Positions 43,372 through 55,626 of a DNA stretch of 64,000 nucleotides are shown here, in pieces. A program made the translations under genes and the position numbers. This DNA is from Drosophila persimilis (Eukaryota > Arthropoda > Insecta > Diptera > Drosophilidae). The number at the start of each line of letters is the position of its first letter. Within the stretch, counting starts at the first letter, position 1. The stretch spans positions 744,001 through 808,000 of the forward strand of contig NW_020825321.1 in the NCBI RefSeq assembly GCF_003286085.1, given 5' to 3'. Under the pieces are notes generated by a model. That model had not been told where the DNA came from and made no database searches. It was given only the letters and a program-made list of their open reading frames with translations.

Positions 43372-45029
43372 AAAATCTTATCATGTGCTCGCTCTTTCTC
43401 TCACGCTCTCTTTTTCTCGTCTAGTGTGGTGGACCCTAGCGGAGTGAGCGAGAATTAACGGACTGTGCAGTATGGAAACAGCAAGAATATTAGCCTGCAT
43501 AAATGCAGATACAAATCTGAAAAATTGTTCAGAAAACTTCGAAAGCTTTTGCAGCACATACAATGCAAATAAATTGAGCGGCACCTGTTCATATCATTTA
43601 CGTGTACATGACAAAATTGGAATCCGCACTGTTATACATCAATTGCAAGAATAGAAAATAGACCCTCAATTTCTACAATACGTTAAAAACTTTACCAAAA
43701 ACCTTGGCATTTAGCCATAGGATTCCCCAAGGAGCTCCCATATCTCCGTTATCCTATTTTTTTATAGCTTATAGCTCTCACTGACATCATCTTTTTTCAC
43801 CACTAGGCATTGTTAAACATCTCTCTTCGTTAAAATACAATAGTTACCCCACAATACTGATCCGAATTATTAGATCCACAATCATAACCAGAATAGATTT
43901 ATTTTTACCTGTATATGGATATGCACCGAAATTACAGCTCAAATCACAAATGCAGCATTGATAGCCGGCCTACTAATACTAATAGACACCTAATAATAAC
44001 CTGCTAGCCGAAGCTTAAATCAAGCCATTTAAATTATCGATATTAATTTCGAAGAGCAATTAGGTGGACGATATTTTGTTCAGTCCGTCCTTACCCCACT
44101 GAAATAAGCTCGAGGTTTGCCCACGCAAGAACATATGTAAAAATCAAAGCCCTGTGATTTGTTGATTGTCATTGCGAATGCCAATCTAATAAGAAATTGA
44201 ATTGAATTGAATTTTACTCCTCTTAATTTTCCATGCCATCAATTATATTTCTTGAGATCTTTAATCTTTTGTGATTTATACTTGTTTGATTCGATGGGCT
44301 TAGGAAAGAAGGAAAAGGAAAAAAATCAAGCACTAGAACGACTTTGTAGTTCAAAGGCACGACAAGAAATTTCTCATCCCGGAAAAGAAGCGCTCGATGC
44401 GACTTCTCAAGTTATATAAGAACGACATACGGAAGTTAAAAAGATATTTTATATGTAGTATAGACACCTGTAGATTCTTTGAAATTAGGCAGGAAACATC
44501 GAAACAAATTATGTGTAAGTGCCCTGCATTCTATAGAAGATCTATAGAACATTTTAAGGGAGCAACGATCCAGAAATTAAATAAACATACTACTAGAGTT
44601 TTGAAAACCTACCGGGCATGCTGTAGAATCTAGAAATGATATCGCATTCGAGTCAAATGCGAGACTTAACCCGGCAAAACGCTTGCATTGGACCCGCAAT
44701 GGAAGCTCACAAACGGATCGTTTATGAGCATTTTGCGGGACTCTTGCAAAAGGCACTTTCATATTTACTGTGAGAAAAGGCACTCTCATATTTACTGTGA
44801 GAAAAGTGGGCTTTTATTGAATTTTTAGATAGTTTGCTTAAAATTACATTCTTAAAGCTGGTTGTTAACGATGCATCAGGAGCATGTGGAGCTTTTTGAC
44901 TCTAAGGATGCAGGTTTGGTCCGCACGCTGCACCATTCAGTTGCGCTATTCTACATATTTTCTTTTGTATATTCCGCAAGTTAAGCAAATGAACACTCAC
45001 TCACCCAAGAAATATGTACATATATGTAT
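43372..45029. other. Unassigned AT-rich stretch
   Basis: No recognisable gene or TE. It begins with a CT-rich block (CTCGCTCTTTCTCTCACG) of the sort found near Drosophila promoters, then short frames only (43472-43654, 60 codons; 44397-44633, 78 codons), neither resembling a known family. A GAATTGAATTGAATTG run is at 44198. Confidence 0.5.
44748..44801. repeat. 27-bp direct tandem repeat, two units
   Basis: AAAAGGCACT(T/C)TCATATTT... repeated exactly twice with one difference, units 44748-44774 and 44775-44801. Probably a recent slippage duplication. Confidence 0.8.
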
Positions 45030-45715
45030 GTATACCCGATACTCAGTTAGTATGGCTCTTCTCCGACAGAAAGAAAGAGAGAGAGAGGTTTTCACAGAAA
45101 CTGCAAATTGATTTTCTCTTTCTAGATATAATAACAATCTGATCTGATCCAGTCAAAAGGATATGGTCATTCTCTACGATTCTACGTTTTTGGTTTTATC
45201 GTATCTTCAAAATTGTGGATGCCACAGATTTTCGAACTGTGCGAAGGCGGAAGGGAGTGGGACATTTTGAAATACACTTGTGCAGGTGCGATATCACAAG
45301 AGTGTGGAAACCAAATTTGGTTGCTCTAGCTCTTACTTTCCGAGATATAGGCGCTCATCTGGAGCGCGAGGCAAAGCCGACGAGAAAACGTGTGTTAGAG
45401 GGCGACAGAGCGAGAGAGAATGAAATTTTTTTACTTCATTCTTGCTATAATAATATGATCTGGTTCATATTCTGCAGTCTAGAAGATATAGTAATTCTGT
45501 ATAATTTATTTTTAATTTTCTTTTGACTTTAAACATGTGGATGCCACAGATTTTCGTCTTTCGTGGGGGCTGGGCGAAGTTTTGAAATACACTTGTAACA
45601 GTGACATATCTCATTGGCGCTCTTGGCGCTCATTGGGACGGACATACAGACATGGCTTAATCTACTCTGCTATTGATGCTGATCAAGAATATATGTACAT
45701 ACATATGTACATATA
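45030..45715 (+). mobile_element. DINE-1-like element, degenerate
   Basis: TATACCCGATACTCAGTTAG at 45031, GGTCATTCTCTACGATTC at 45163, TGCGAAGGCGGAAG at 45239, ACAGTGACATATC at 45598, CATGGCTTAATCTACTCTGC and GATGCTGATCAAGAATATA at the end. The terminal block is replaced by a TACATACATATG microsatellite. Confidence 0.75.
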
Positions 45716-47721
45716 TACTTTACACACATACATACATATGAGCCGAGCTTTTGTCAGAGAGTGCACAGAGAGATAGCAGAAGCTCTAACGTCAAGACTGA
45801 GCGAGAATATTTAAATGGATTTTATATTCTCTGCGGCATGGGAATATATGAATTATTTTAATATATATGAATTGAAATTGGATTTTATGCGTCACATTTA
45901 GACATGCTGCTGATGAATCGTTTATAACAAGCTTAAATCATAAAAAAATACATGTTTAATAATAATAATACTAATATAATAAAGTATTGGTGCAACGTAA
46001 TCTTTTGTATTGCCTATTGTTGATTAGCTCAAATGCAATATTTAATCGTGAACTACATATTTACAAAACAGCTTTTTCTCCACTGTAGTCAATAATTACC
46101 TCGTTTGTGCCAAGTGTCATACTAATTGAATCATTAATGGGTAGAATTAATTCTTCATGACGTTTTCCCCCTGGGAAATAGACGTAATTTTTTAAACTTG
46201 TACTTAAAAACTTAATGTGGTTTACTCACAATATTTAATTATTGCAATATTGACCGGAGCCTTACAAGTTACCGACAGCATTGTTTTTTTCTTTATTTAA
46301 GAAACTCCTCTTTAAAACCATGGAATATACGAATGAACATTTCAAAAACTCGTCAAGTTAGCGGGAATGAGTTAGCTCGGAACAATAGAATGAAGCAAAT
46401 AGCCAATTAATGTATACAAACGTTCTACTGAATATCTCATGAAAACCCAGTCTCAAATGTATACCAAGCAAATAGCTGTGAACAAATTTTTCTTCTGCGA
46501 TCTGTTGACTGAGAAAGCAGATAACACCACGCATACTCGCTCTCTCAATGAACAGAACCACTAACCATACGGTATACTATAGACGTGCCAAAGGAATTAG
46601 CTGGATTGGATTCCAGGTTTTCAGCTCTGCCGTTCGGTTGGCGCCGCTCGATCACGAACCAGCTAGATCAGCAGCGCATTCCACTTTGTTAGTCTAACAC
46701 ACTCAATATGCCATATATAACTCTAGAATATACTAATTTAAAAAACTACTTATGTACTTTGCGTTCTCAGCCGAAATGTTCTGTTTTTTCTTTTTAAGCG
46801 CTCACAAATTTTTGTCATCGATTTGTTTAATTTTATCATCGTTACTGGCAAACACCAGCTTACATGGTTGTTTTGTGAATATACAGCGTGATAGTAGAAA
46901 AGTTGTAGTCGATATAGAAGACGCAAAAAGAAGGCAGAAAGTGCGCGATTTAGGAGGATCAAGACATCTTAGTTGCAACACCCGTCTGTTAATCATATCT
47001 GACGAACTGAGAGTAAAATGCATGCATATTAAAAACTTAAATTCTATTGATCAAGCTTTCAGATTTTTAAAATCATATCAGATCGACAAACATACCTTCA
47101 AAATGATTTTGGAGAAAGTTAAACTTCATCTGGCTGTTTCCTCACCTAATTTTGAAGACCAAATTAAATAAGATATTCATGCAAAACGTTTCCTTTACCG
47201 GATTCAGCTTTTATCACGAAGGCGCAAAGTGTTTTTGCATTTACCTATTGTTTCAGAGCCAAATTTCAGGTTGCGTTAAAAGTAAAATATTTATAATGAA
47301 GGAAAGGACATGCTAATTTGCAGTGGTACTGGTCATGTACAATTTATGTTAATGCTTCATTATGTCACATATAATTTTTTCCTCTTGCGATTAAGATTCG
47401 TTATGTTGTTAAAAAAGTCGTTTACTTTTTCATTTCCTCAAGGAAATTTCCTCCGTTTAGAAACGGATACATCTAGAGTTATGTGAAAGTGCGAGCAACA
47501 ATTTGTTGCGTTTTTAGAAGTAAATTGGATACATTTTTCGAAAGTGAACACCAGGTCCTTAATGATTATCTTTACAAATAGTTTAGGTACGACAGTTTGA
47601 CCAAACCTTCTAATGCCGCATCTTAAAATGTAATTTGTTGACCATTAGCAATTTAATTTTCAACATGCATGCAACATTTCATATCTTCAGACATTTTAAA
47701 CACGCTGGTGCTGCACCTCCG
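45716..47721. other. Unassigned AT-rich stretch with one possible ORF
   Basis: Low-complexity AT-rich DNA including TAATAATAATAATAC at 45958. Apart from the frame at 46752-47171 I find nothing recognisable on either strand. Confidence 0.45.
46752..47171 (+). CDS. Hypothetical ORF, unrecognised
   Basis: 139 codons. The first 35 residues are hydrophobic (MYFAFSAEMFCFFFLSAHK...), then a charged part (VVVDIEDAKRRQKVRDLGG) and a Lys/His-rich tail (SYQIDKHTFKMILEKVKLHL). The base composition is less AT-rich than the flanks. A T-rich tract ending in AAG at about 46798 could be a splice acceptor, making this a final exon and not a complete gene. No family is recognised, and no poly(A) signal directly follows. 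It may be chance. Confidence 0.25.
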   Translation: MYFAFSAEMFCFFFLSAHKFLSSICLILSSLLANTSLHGCFVNIQRDSRKVVVDIEDAKRRQKVRDLGGSRHLSCNTRLLIISDELRVKCMHIKNLNSIDQAFRFLKSYQIDKHTFKMILEKVKLHLAVSSPNFEDQIK

Positions 47722-49446
47722 ATGTCTTGATCATCTTAAATCGTGCACTTTGAACTATTTTCTTCTTCAAAACAAGTAATTGAAAAAAAGTCATTTATAT
47801 CAGGCTGTATTTTTACAGAACAGCCTGGTCAGCTGTTTTTGTTTGACAGAAAAGGTGAAAAAAAGAAAAATATCGATCAAATAAATTTCTGAGAACTGGA
47901 CCGTATATGTTTTTTTTAAATACAAAAATCTCTTAATTTTAATGGACCTATAAAAACATGGCTTGACCCAAAATCTTTATTTTGCTACAATCTCTGCATT
48001 CCCGCCATGACTTGTAAATCTTTAATTTATTCACGTTTTTTTCACTGGTAATTGATAAGAAAATTTTAGCACAGGTGGTAGCTTTGTGCTCCCTTAACAA
48101 GGATATGCAATAATATTGGCGAACATTCTAGCACAGAAACCGTAAATTCCTGTTGAATTTTAAGGGAAAAATACAAATCATTAATAATCATTACATATTC
48201 AGTTTTAATTTTTTGTTATCAAGAATAATGATTAAGTCTAAGTTTTATCAAATTATTCAAAAATATTGATTATCAGTGAAGAAAAATGTAATAAATTGAA
48301 ATATGATCATTACCTAGTAATTTTTATTTTATAACTTATAATGATTACGGTCCCTTCAACATAACATTAGATGTGGAAGGTGTTTTGCAAGTGCATTCTG
48401 TTTGTTTGTACGTTTTAATTTACGCGACGTGGGCAGATCGCTGGCCGTGGCTGGTCAGCACTAAATCTACATTGGTGCGTGTCGGTTTCAACCGGGTGTA
48501 TACGTGTGTGTGTGTATGTGTAGCGTTCCGGGCTCTGACGGGGTTCGCCCTGACACAACTCCGTTCTATGTAGTCGACACTATCATGTACTCCAGTGTTC
48601 CTCTCCAGGAAACCTTCTGGCACAAATCCGGTGGCTGTAATGCGGGCCAGCAAAATTTACTGCATTAAACCCTATTTGGGTGGCCCGCCTTCCTTTTTCT
48701 TTTCTGTATTCACTTCCAAATTTCGGTTTTAACCACAAAATCCGCGTCGACTTAGCGACGTTAACATTGCGTAACGATTTCTATAACTCACTCCAAGTTT
48801 TCTAATAACTTTCAAGTCTATTTATCCTTTTTCACCCTTACTAATACATATAGCTATCCTATCCTATAGCTATCTAATCCTATTCCTTATATCCCCAGTG
48901 ACGGATCGCAGCTCCCCCGATATCACCATACACCGTCGAGCCTCCCTGGAATAGATGACGCGTCGCCCGCAGCCGTGGGCCAACTATCGCTCAGGTGGGA
49001 CTGTAACATCTGTCACCGCTGATTGTCCGATTGATTGTCTGGGACGAGAGAAGTCCCGCGCATTGGCAAATCGTTTTCCTCTACACCGCTTTCGTTTACT
49101 TTATGGGTAATCTACGCTTCATTCTCTTCGGTCGGACCGGTGTCCAAGAATGGAAGACTCCAACCATTAGAACGCTGCTGAGAGAGTAGAAGACGTTGCT
49201 GGGGATCAGTTGATCCACAGAGTTGAGGATTGGATATAAATTATGAAACTCTTGTACCTTAAAGGGGAAGTGCATTCCATGGAATTGATCGATCGCAATT
49301 AGCATCGTATTACTAGCTAGACAAAGCGTTATATACTGTATACAAAAGTATTAAACTCTATTTATGTAAAAAATACAAAAATACACCACACACAAAACAA
49401 AATGGAGGGATCGGAAATGGATCAGATATCTATTTGATTTTTTTTT
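47722..49446. repeat. Inverted repeat IR2, left arm
   Basis: Reverse complement of 62234-64000. Chance frames translate with only one to a few differences, so identity is high (roughly 97-99% by eye). It contains GC-rich unassigned sequence, a TGTGTGTGTG run at 48509 and an ATAGCTATCCTATCC stretch at 48850. No TE ends, tRNA or coding domain recognised. Beyond 49446 the pairing continues (49447-49600 with 61000-61155) once a DINE-1 insertion is taken out of the right arm. The outer end is not known because the partner runs off the window. Confidence 0.9.
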
Positions 49447-49485
49447 ATTAGTAGTTTGCAGCCATTTAATAGAACTAATAGAAAA

Positions 49486-50588
49486 CGAGAGGGAACGTTG
49501 TGAGTTGCTGCGGAGATCGCAACTCTACATTTATACCCGATACTTAGTCAGTATGGCTCTCCTCCGGCAGACGCCGCCAATATTAAACGACACGACAAAG
49601 AGTGCGTGCGAGAGATAAGGAAAATCAGTCTAAGCGTGACGTCGGGCGCTGCGTAGCCACTGCAAATTGATTTGTTGCTTTTGGCTATAAAAATGATCCG
49701 ATTTGATCCAGATTCAGCAACCGGATAGATATGGTCATTCTCTATGATTGTGCGATTTTCGTTTTCTCGAATCTGCACTATTGTAAATGCAACAGATTTT
49801 CGTCTTTTGTGGGGGCGGAAGGGGATGGGGCGAAATTTTGAGATAAACGTTTTATAGTGAGATCTAAAAGGAGTGTGGAAACCAAATTTGGTTACTCTAG
49901 CCTTAATAGTCTCTGAGATTTGAGGATGCCCAACATTTTCGTCCTTTGCGGGGCCGGAAGGGGTGTGGCGAAATTTAAACACAAAACGGTCAAGGGTCGA
50001 TATCACAGGAGTGTGGATACCAAATTTGGTTGCTCTGGTTCTTATAGGTTCTGAGATCCTTGAACTCATATTTTACAACTGGAAAAACCGACCATGAAAC
50101 CTGTGTGTTAGAGAGAGACAGAGCGAGAAAGAACGAAATTGTTTTCTTGATTCTAGCTATAATAATTATACGATCTGGTTCAGATTTTACATTCTAGAAC
50201 ATATAGTAAACTCCTCTACGATTCTGCGTTTTCAGTTTTCTCGTATCTTTGAAATTGTGGATGCCACAGATTTTCGCCCTTTGTGGGGGCGGAAGTGGGC
50301 GGGGCGAAGTTTTGAAATATACTTGTAGTACTTGTACTTGCAGTGACATATCACAGAAGTCTGGATCCAAAACGTCGTTGCTTTAGCTCTTATAGTCTTT
50401 GAGCACTAGGCTCTGATAGGGACGGACAGACGGACGGATGGACGGACAGACAGACAAGGCTCCATCGACTCGGCTGTTGATGCTGATCAAGAATATATAT
50501 ACTTTATGTGGTCGGAAACGATTCCTTCTGGACGTTACACACATCCATTTTCAGCACAAATCGTATATATATCGGGTATATCGGGTAT
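49486..50588 (+). mobile_element. DINE-1-like element
   Basis: Starts CGAGAGGGAACGTTGTGAG, contains the diagnostic GCGGAGATCGCAACTC variant shared with 60318-61117, two GGGGCGGAAG blocks, ACAGACGGACGGATGGACGG at 50426, and ends near ATATATATCGGGTATATCGG at 50560-50588. Confidence 0.83.
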
Positions 50589-51644
50589 AAAAAAACATAA
50601 TACTGCGGATTTCCGGGGGTCGCGAAAGGATTTCATTAATATCGACCAGGACAGGTCTATCTACGGTTCTAGTACGGATTAAATTGGAATATCCTCTAGA
50701 GATTTTTCTGAAATGCTTGAAGTCCAGAACGAGCATCAGAAATTTCATGAAGAGTACCAGGAAGCCAAGCTAGAGATACTCCATTAAATTGCGAGCAGAC
50801 AAGGCCAAACCAACTTTTAAACAGAGCTGCTGCAATTTTTTAAGGGAGTCCAAATAGTAACGCTTATCGTTCATATATGTATGTATTGTTTTATTATAGC
50901 CAATAAAAAAAATAATCTACTAATTTAAACTTGTTGAAATTGCATATTCAGACCAAAACTTTATTATATTATGTGCATCATCTGTTCTGTGACGGATGGT
51001 GGAGTGCGTATGTGCATGCCAGTGTGAATCGGTGTTTCACATCTGTCGAAAATTTCCACCGTTCCGCCGGGATGTTTTCAGTGTGCTTAGAATATTACGC
51101 TTTCGTACGTATATTCCACTGTGCCAACATAGAGCTTATTTGAACTTACGATAGTTTGCACGTACACTTCTGACATCCCTATTTTGACCTTTAGTCTGGT
51201 ACAAAACAACAGTCACTATTCATATTTACAATTTTTCTAAAACTATTTTGTAAATCTGTATCTATTATTACACGTTTCCATAGTTAAAACTGGTATGGTT
51301 GCTAAAGAATACACGTATTTATATATTTTAGACCTGTGTTTATAAGGTAAGTTTAGTTATCGGGACGCATAGAGTGTATATATGTATATGTGTTTGTAAA
51401 TGGCATGCATGCAGATCAGAGCAGTTGCATTCATGTTTGCAATATACATACATATGTGTGTACATTTGTATATATGAGCATTCATCCATGCGAATGTATA
51501 GTACTGTGTTTTTATAACTGATACAAAGCCTATAGCACAGTTTTACATTTTTTAAATGGCTGAAATTTAGAAATATCTAGAAATTCTGTAGTGTACATAT
51601 GTAAATGAATTCGACTATGAAAATGAAAGGATTCTTGAGTGTAG
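50589..51644. other. Unassigned stretch with microsatellites
   Basis: Minus-strand frame 50551-50748 (65 codons, TRTVDRPVLVDINEILSRPP) looks protein-like but I cannot place it. The rest is AT-rich with TATATGTATATGTG and ATACATACATATGTGTG runs (51378-51470). Confidence 0.4.
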
Positions 51645-52230
51645 TAGTGTTGGGTAAACATTGCTCATTTTGATGAACATTTTCACTTTTTCTTTTTTAG
51701 TAAGTGAGTCAACTCCCTCATATTGCTCACTTGCTCACTGTTCACGCACAGATCACTAAGCACCACAGATTTGGACACAAATAAAATACGTTACATTTAA
51801 ATTTTAAACAAACATTTATAACTAAAAAACAAAAATTTCAATGATTCCAAATTTTATCGAATATACTTCGAATTGGCGTCATACTGAATTTTCAAAAGAA
51901 TAACAGAAGAAGAACAGTTTTCCAGGTAATAAAAAAAGTGTGAAGTAAAAGCAGATATGAGCAGCTGCCAGAATGCAAAATGCTCTTTGAGGAGCAAAAT
52001 TGCGCAAAAAGTGAGTAGAGAACAAGTGAACAAAAAAGAACAGGTGAGCAACAAATAACAAGTGAGCAACAAAGAACAAGTGAGCAAGTAAGAACAAGTG
52101 AGCAAAAAAGAGCAAGTGAGCAACAAAGAACAAGTGAACAAAAAAGAACAGTTTGGAAGGAACATGTTCAGTTGCTCACATAAGTGAACAACTCTTTTTT
52201 GTTTACTCAATCATGAGCAACACAACACTA
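51645..52230. mobile_element. hAT-like MITE
   Basis: About 586 bp with inverted ends TAGTGTTGGGTAAAC...and TAGTGTTGTGTTGCTCATG read from the right. TAGTGTTG fits the hAT terminal pattern. I could not find a matching 8-bp duplication (GAGTGTAG left, CATAAGAC right), so the flanks have decayed or the ends are slightly off. No transposase. The inside is built of a short tandem repeat. Confidence 0.5.
52018..52148. repeat. 18-bp minisatellite inside the MITE (about 7 units)
   Basis: Units of the form AACAAGTGAGCAAcAAAG repeated with small changes. Because 18 is a multiple of three, it gives a false repetitive frame on the minus strand (LLLTCS units), which is not a gene. Confidence 0.75.
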
Positions 52231-52559
52231 CATAAGACTTGTTCGCACAACGTTTATTCAAAAATTCAAAGCCGAAATTTTTTCGCCTGCATTTTGAAAT
52301 GTTCAGTCGTGGTAATGGACATAGTAGTGCCGAAATGTCAATAGAATACAAAAAATCACGTTACTTAACAGTAATTTTTTTTTATGACTTTAGACAAATA
52401 CACATGAACTCATTTCCTCATGCAAAAAAAACCTAGAAAGCTACGCGTTTGTGTCAAAGAGTACAAGACAAGGGTGCACGACTCAAGTTTGCAAAACGAA
52501 TACATATGCAGTGGACTGTGTCACATTGTCGAAACATGCTGTGACTGATTAGAGTAATG

Positions 52560-53060
52560 TAGTATATGGTCAGATAGACTACAAAAAATTAGTTTGGCGT
52601 TCACAGAAACCCGAGTACCTCCCAAAATATTGAAAAAATATCGTTAGGCTATATAGGCTAATACATCAAATTCTGTCGTTAACGTATTGAGCTAAAACGT
52701 GTATATCGACAAACTTGCGAATACTTTCATCCATATTTCAGTTGAAAAATACCTGTTAAAAGGATCTTTAAGCGGCATAATGACTCCAAACACTTAAGAA
52801 AGGCCGGTATGGATTGGGTTGCATCCAAAGAGTTCGACTTTTTGCCATGTCCAACTCAGTCGCTGCATCTTAATCCCACCGAAAAAGGGAAGGTTCAAAT
52901 CCTATCGAAGAGTTGTCAGGACCTGGTCAATATGGCCATGCCATGCCAGAGTAAGGACGAAATAAAGAAAAAATGATTAAAAACTTAATATCAAACCTCA
53001 AGAAACATGTACAAAATGTAAGAGGTTCCATTATTTTTTTCGACTTTTTTAAAAATCACT
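52560..53060 (+). pseudogene. Decayed Tc1-like transposase
   Basis: Readable pieces: VWRSQKPEYLPKILKK (52593), RHNDSKHLRKAGMDWV (52774) in place of the second catalytic Asp box, LPCPTQSLHLNPTEK (52841) in place of the LNPIEN box. Many stops and frame changes, so old. Confidence 0.7.
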
Positions 53061-53735
53061 ATTTCAATGAAATTTTATGGTTATTTCTTGTAAAGTCATA
53101 ATAAACTAGATTTAATTTAACGGTATTTTTTCTGGATGTAGCGAAATCTTTTAATCATTGTGTTTCTAAGAAAACACAAGAAAGGAAGAACTTAATCAAT
53201 TTAGTAATAAAAGAAAACATTCCGCATACAATTAGAGTAATTAGAATGTCTTTGGTTGTGTCAAACTATTCATTTCGTTATCTAAAGTCCTTTAGAATGC
53301 CGAACGCTGTGAGGTTCAACACACACTCGCATTGATATCAATTCGTTTCATTATGCGTTTCGCGCTGACTCAATTAAATTTGAACTCATTCTATTAGACT
53401 ATAGTTGTGCGTGAAGCCATTCAGGTCTGTAATTAATACTTATTATTGATGAAATTGGCAATCATTATTAACACCTGAGTTGATTTAGCCATGTTGCCCG
53501 ACTGTCTGTTTCTATGCTTAGTGCTCCATCATCCATATACCTAAAACTTCTCACAGGCGCCAAAAAGACATTGTCATGGTTATATAAACCTAGCTAGTCA
53601 TCCTGTCAAAGAATATTTATATACAAGTTAAGTTTCAGAGTATCAGCTCCATCATAGCACACCAGAAACCATAGACTACGATTGGAGAAACGGCAACAAA
53701 TACGCTGACCATTCAGAAAAAATGATGACCGTTAT
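53061..53735. other. Unassigned stretch
   Basis: No coding region. A TATATAAACC at 53581 resembles a TATA box, but no gene follows before the DINE-1 sequence at 53736. Confidence 0.4.
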
Positions 53736-54075
53736 TTATACCCGTGAGAAATATTTTTCCGAGCTGAGAATGAGTAAGCGCGTGGAAGGCGTTAAAATTT
53801 TACAATTTTATTTATTCCTTCTGTCTATAAAGATCCGATCTGATCTAACATGGCAATCTGCTTGATATGGGAATTCTGATTTCGGATTTCTAGTATCTTC
53901 ACAACACAATCTTGTCCTTTATGGGGGTCAGTCTGATATCGCAGGACTCTGTACATCAAATTGATTTTCATCAGCTTTTATAGAAGAGAACGAGGCGTCA
54001 AAAGATGGACGGTCCGACAGACATGGCTACATCGACTCGGCTATTGATGCTGATCAAGAATATATATATATACAG
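53736..54075 (+). mobile_element. DINE-1-like element, old fragment
   Basis: TATACCCGTGAGAAATA start, AAGATCCGATCTGATC, GACAGACATGGCTACATCGA and TGATGCTGATCAAGAATATA end. Strongly shortened. Confidence 0.65.
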
Positions 54076-54112
54076 TGGTGCTCATACACTTAAGCCACAA
54101 GAACCAAGATTT
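54076..54112. repeat. Tc1-like terminal fragment
   Basis: ACAGTGGTGCTCATACACTT resembles the ACAGTGGCGAGCA ends of the Tc1 pieces at 33835 and 37115. Confidence 0.45.
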
Positions 54113-55219
54113 GTATACCCGATACTCAAAATGAGTATTGGGGTATATTAGATTTGTGGTAAAAGTGGATGTGTGTAACGTCCAGAAGGAATCGTTTCCG
54201 ACCCCATAAAGTATATATATTCTTGATCAGCATCAATAGCCGAGTCGATTGAGCCCTGTCTGTCTGTCCGTCTGTCCGTCCGTCCGTCTGTCCGTCCCCT
54301 TCAGCGCCTAGTGCTCAAAGACTATAAAAGCTAGAGCAACGATGTTTTGGATCCAGACTTCTGTGATATGTCACTGCTACAAAATTATTTCAAAACTTCG
54401 CCCCGCCCACTTCCGCCCCCACAAAGAACGAAAATCTGTGGCATCCACATTTTTAAAGATACGATAAAACCAAAAACGCAGAATCGTAGAGGATAACCAT
54501 ATCTTCTAAAGTGTAAAATCTTAAACAGATCGTATAGTTATTATAGCCAGAATCAAGAAAACAATTTCATTCTTTCTCGCTCTGTCTCTCTAACACACAG
54601 GTTTCCTGGTCGGTTTTGCCAATTGCAATATATGAGTTCAAGGATCTCAGAACCTATAAGAGCCAGAGCTACCAAATTTGGTATCCACACTCCTGTGATA
54701 TCGGACCTTGACCGTTTCGTGTCCAAATCTCGCCACACCCCCTTCCGCCCCCGCAAAGGACGAAAATCTGGGGCATCCTCAAATCTCAGAGACTATTAAG
54801 GCTAGAGTAACCAAATTTGGTATCCGCACTCCTGTTAGATCTCACTATAAAACGTATATCTCAGAATTTCGCCCCACCTCCTTGCGCCCCCACAAAGGCG
54901 AAAATCTGTTGCATCCACAATATTGTAGATTCGAGAAAACTAAAAACGCATAATCATAGATAACGACCATATCTATCAGATTGCTGAATCTGGATCAAAT
55001 CGGATCATTTTTATAGCCAAAAAGAGCAAATCGATTTTCAGTGGCTACGCAGCGCCCGACGTCACGCTCAGACTGATTTTCTGTCTCTCTCGCACGCACT
55101 CTTTATCGTTTCGTTTAATATTAGCGACGTCTGCCGGAGGAGAGCCATACTGACTTAGTATCGGGTATAACTGTAGAGTTGCGGTGTCCGCAGCCAATCA
55201 CAACGTTCCCCCTCGTTTT
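54113..55219 (-). mobile_element. DINE-1-like element, nearly full length
   Basis: TATACCCGATACTCAAAATG start, CTGTCTGTCCGTCTGTCCG at 54260, GCCCCGCCCACTTCCGCCCC at 54400, two CCACCTCC/CCCTTCCGCCCC blocks and CAACGTTCCCCCTCG end. The LINE 3' tail abuts its end at about 55215. Confidence 0.85.
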
Positions 55220-55291
55220 TTATTTATTTATTAAATTAAGAATTAACTGTTAATAATGGTACATAATTACAAAAGAAGGAAAAAACAGAAG

Positions 55292-55582
55292 TTAAAAGTT
55301 ATTTGAATTTAGGTGATTATAAATATTGCATGCTATTAGTTTAAGGGATAGTTCAGGGGATAAGGTATGACAGAGGGAGTTATAATTATGGCATATAACC
55401 CTAAAAGGTTCATGTTCGGCATAATTAGACCTACATATGGGTAAACGGATTGGCCTAAAAATACGGGTAGGTCTAGATGGGACGGCCAAGTCAATCTGAC
55501 CCAAGAGAGTTTGGGAGTCAAAAATCCAGAGAAGGAGCTTAGGCACGAACATTACGCCATTGCATATTCTGCGATGGTGCAA
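55292..55582 (-). pseudogene. LINE ORF2 C-terminal tail (third lineage)
   Basis: RICNGVMFVPKLL, RIFRPIRLPICRSNYAEHEP and FRVICHNYNSLCHTL match the tail at 30550-30770 position by position. Confidence 0.8.
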
Positions 55583-55626
55583 CGACGGCAGGTCAATTAG
55601 ATTTAGCCTAGACCCAGTTAAAGTTA

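Noticed and set aside
44895-44965. tRNA-like stretch (TTTGGTCCGCACG...)
   Set aside because: No acceptor stem or consistent B box could be drawn.
48420-48653. 77-codon ORF present in both IR2 arms
   Set aside because: Present in both arms only because they are duplicates; contains a (GT)n-coded His/Thr run and no domain; amino-acid changes between arms show no constraint.
49096-49305. 69-codon ORF present in both IR2 arms (also 62372-62581)
   Set aside because: Short, unrecognised, and conserved only through the recent inverted duplication.
49005-49446. TGTAACATCTGTCACC... as a solo LTR
   Set aside because: No matching CA end, no short duplication and no internal retroelement sequence next to it could be found.
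50551-50748. 65-codon minus-strand ORF as a TE protein end
   Set aside because: Looks protein-like but matches no family I can name; too short to call.
51854-52210. Leu/Cys-rich repetitive minus-strand ORF
   Set aside because: Product of an 18-bp minisatellite, a multiple of three; no start context or flanking gene.
53581-53590. TATATAAACC as a promoter TATA box
   Set aside because: No gene follows within 150 bp; the DINE-1 element begins at 53736. AT-rich DNA gives such strings by chance.
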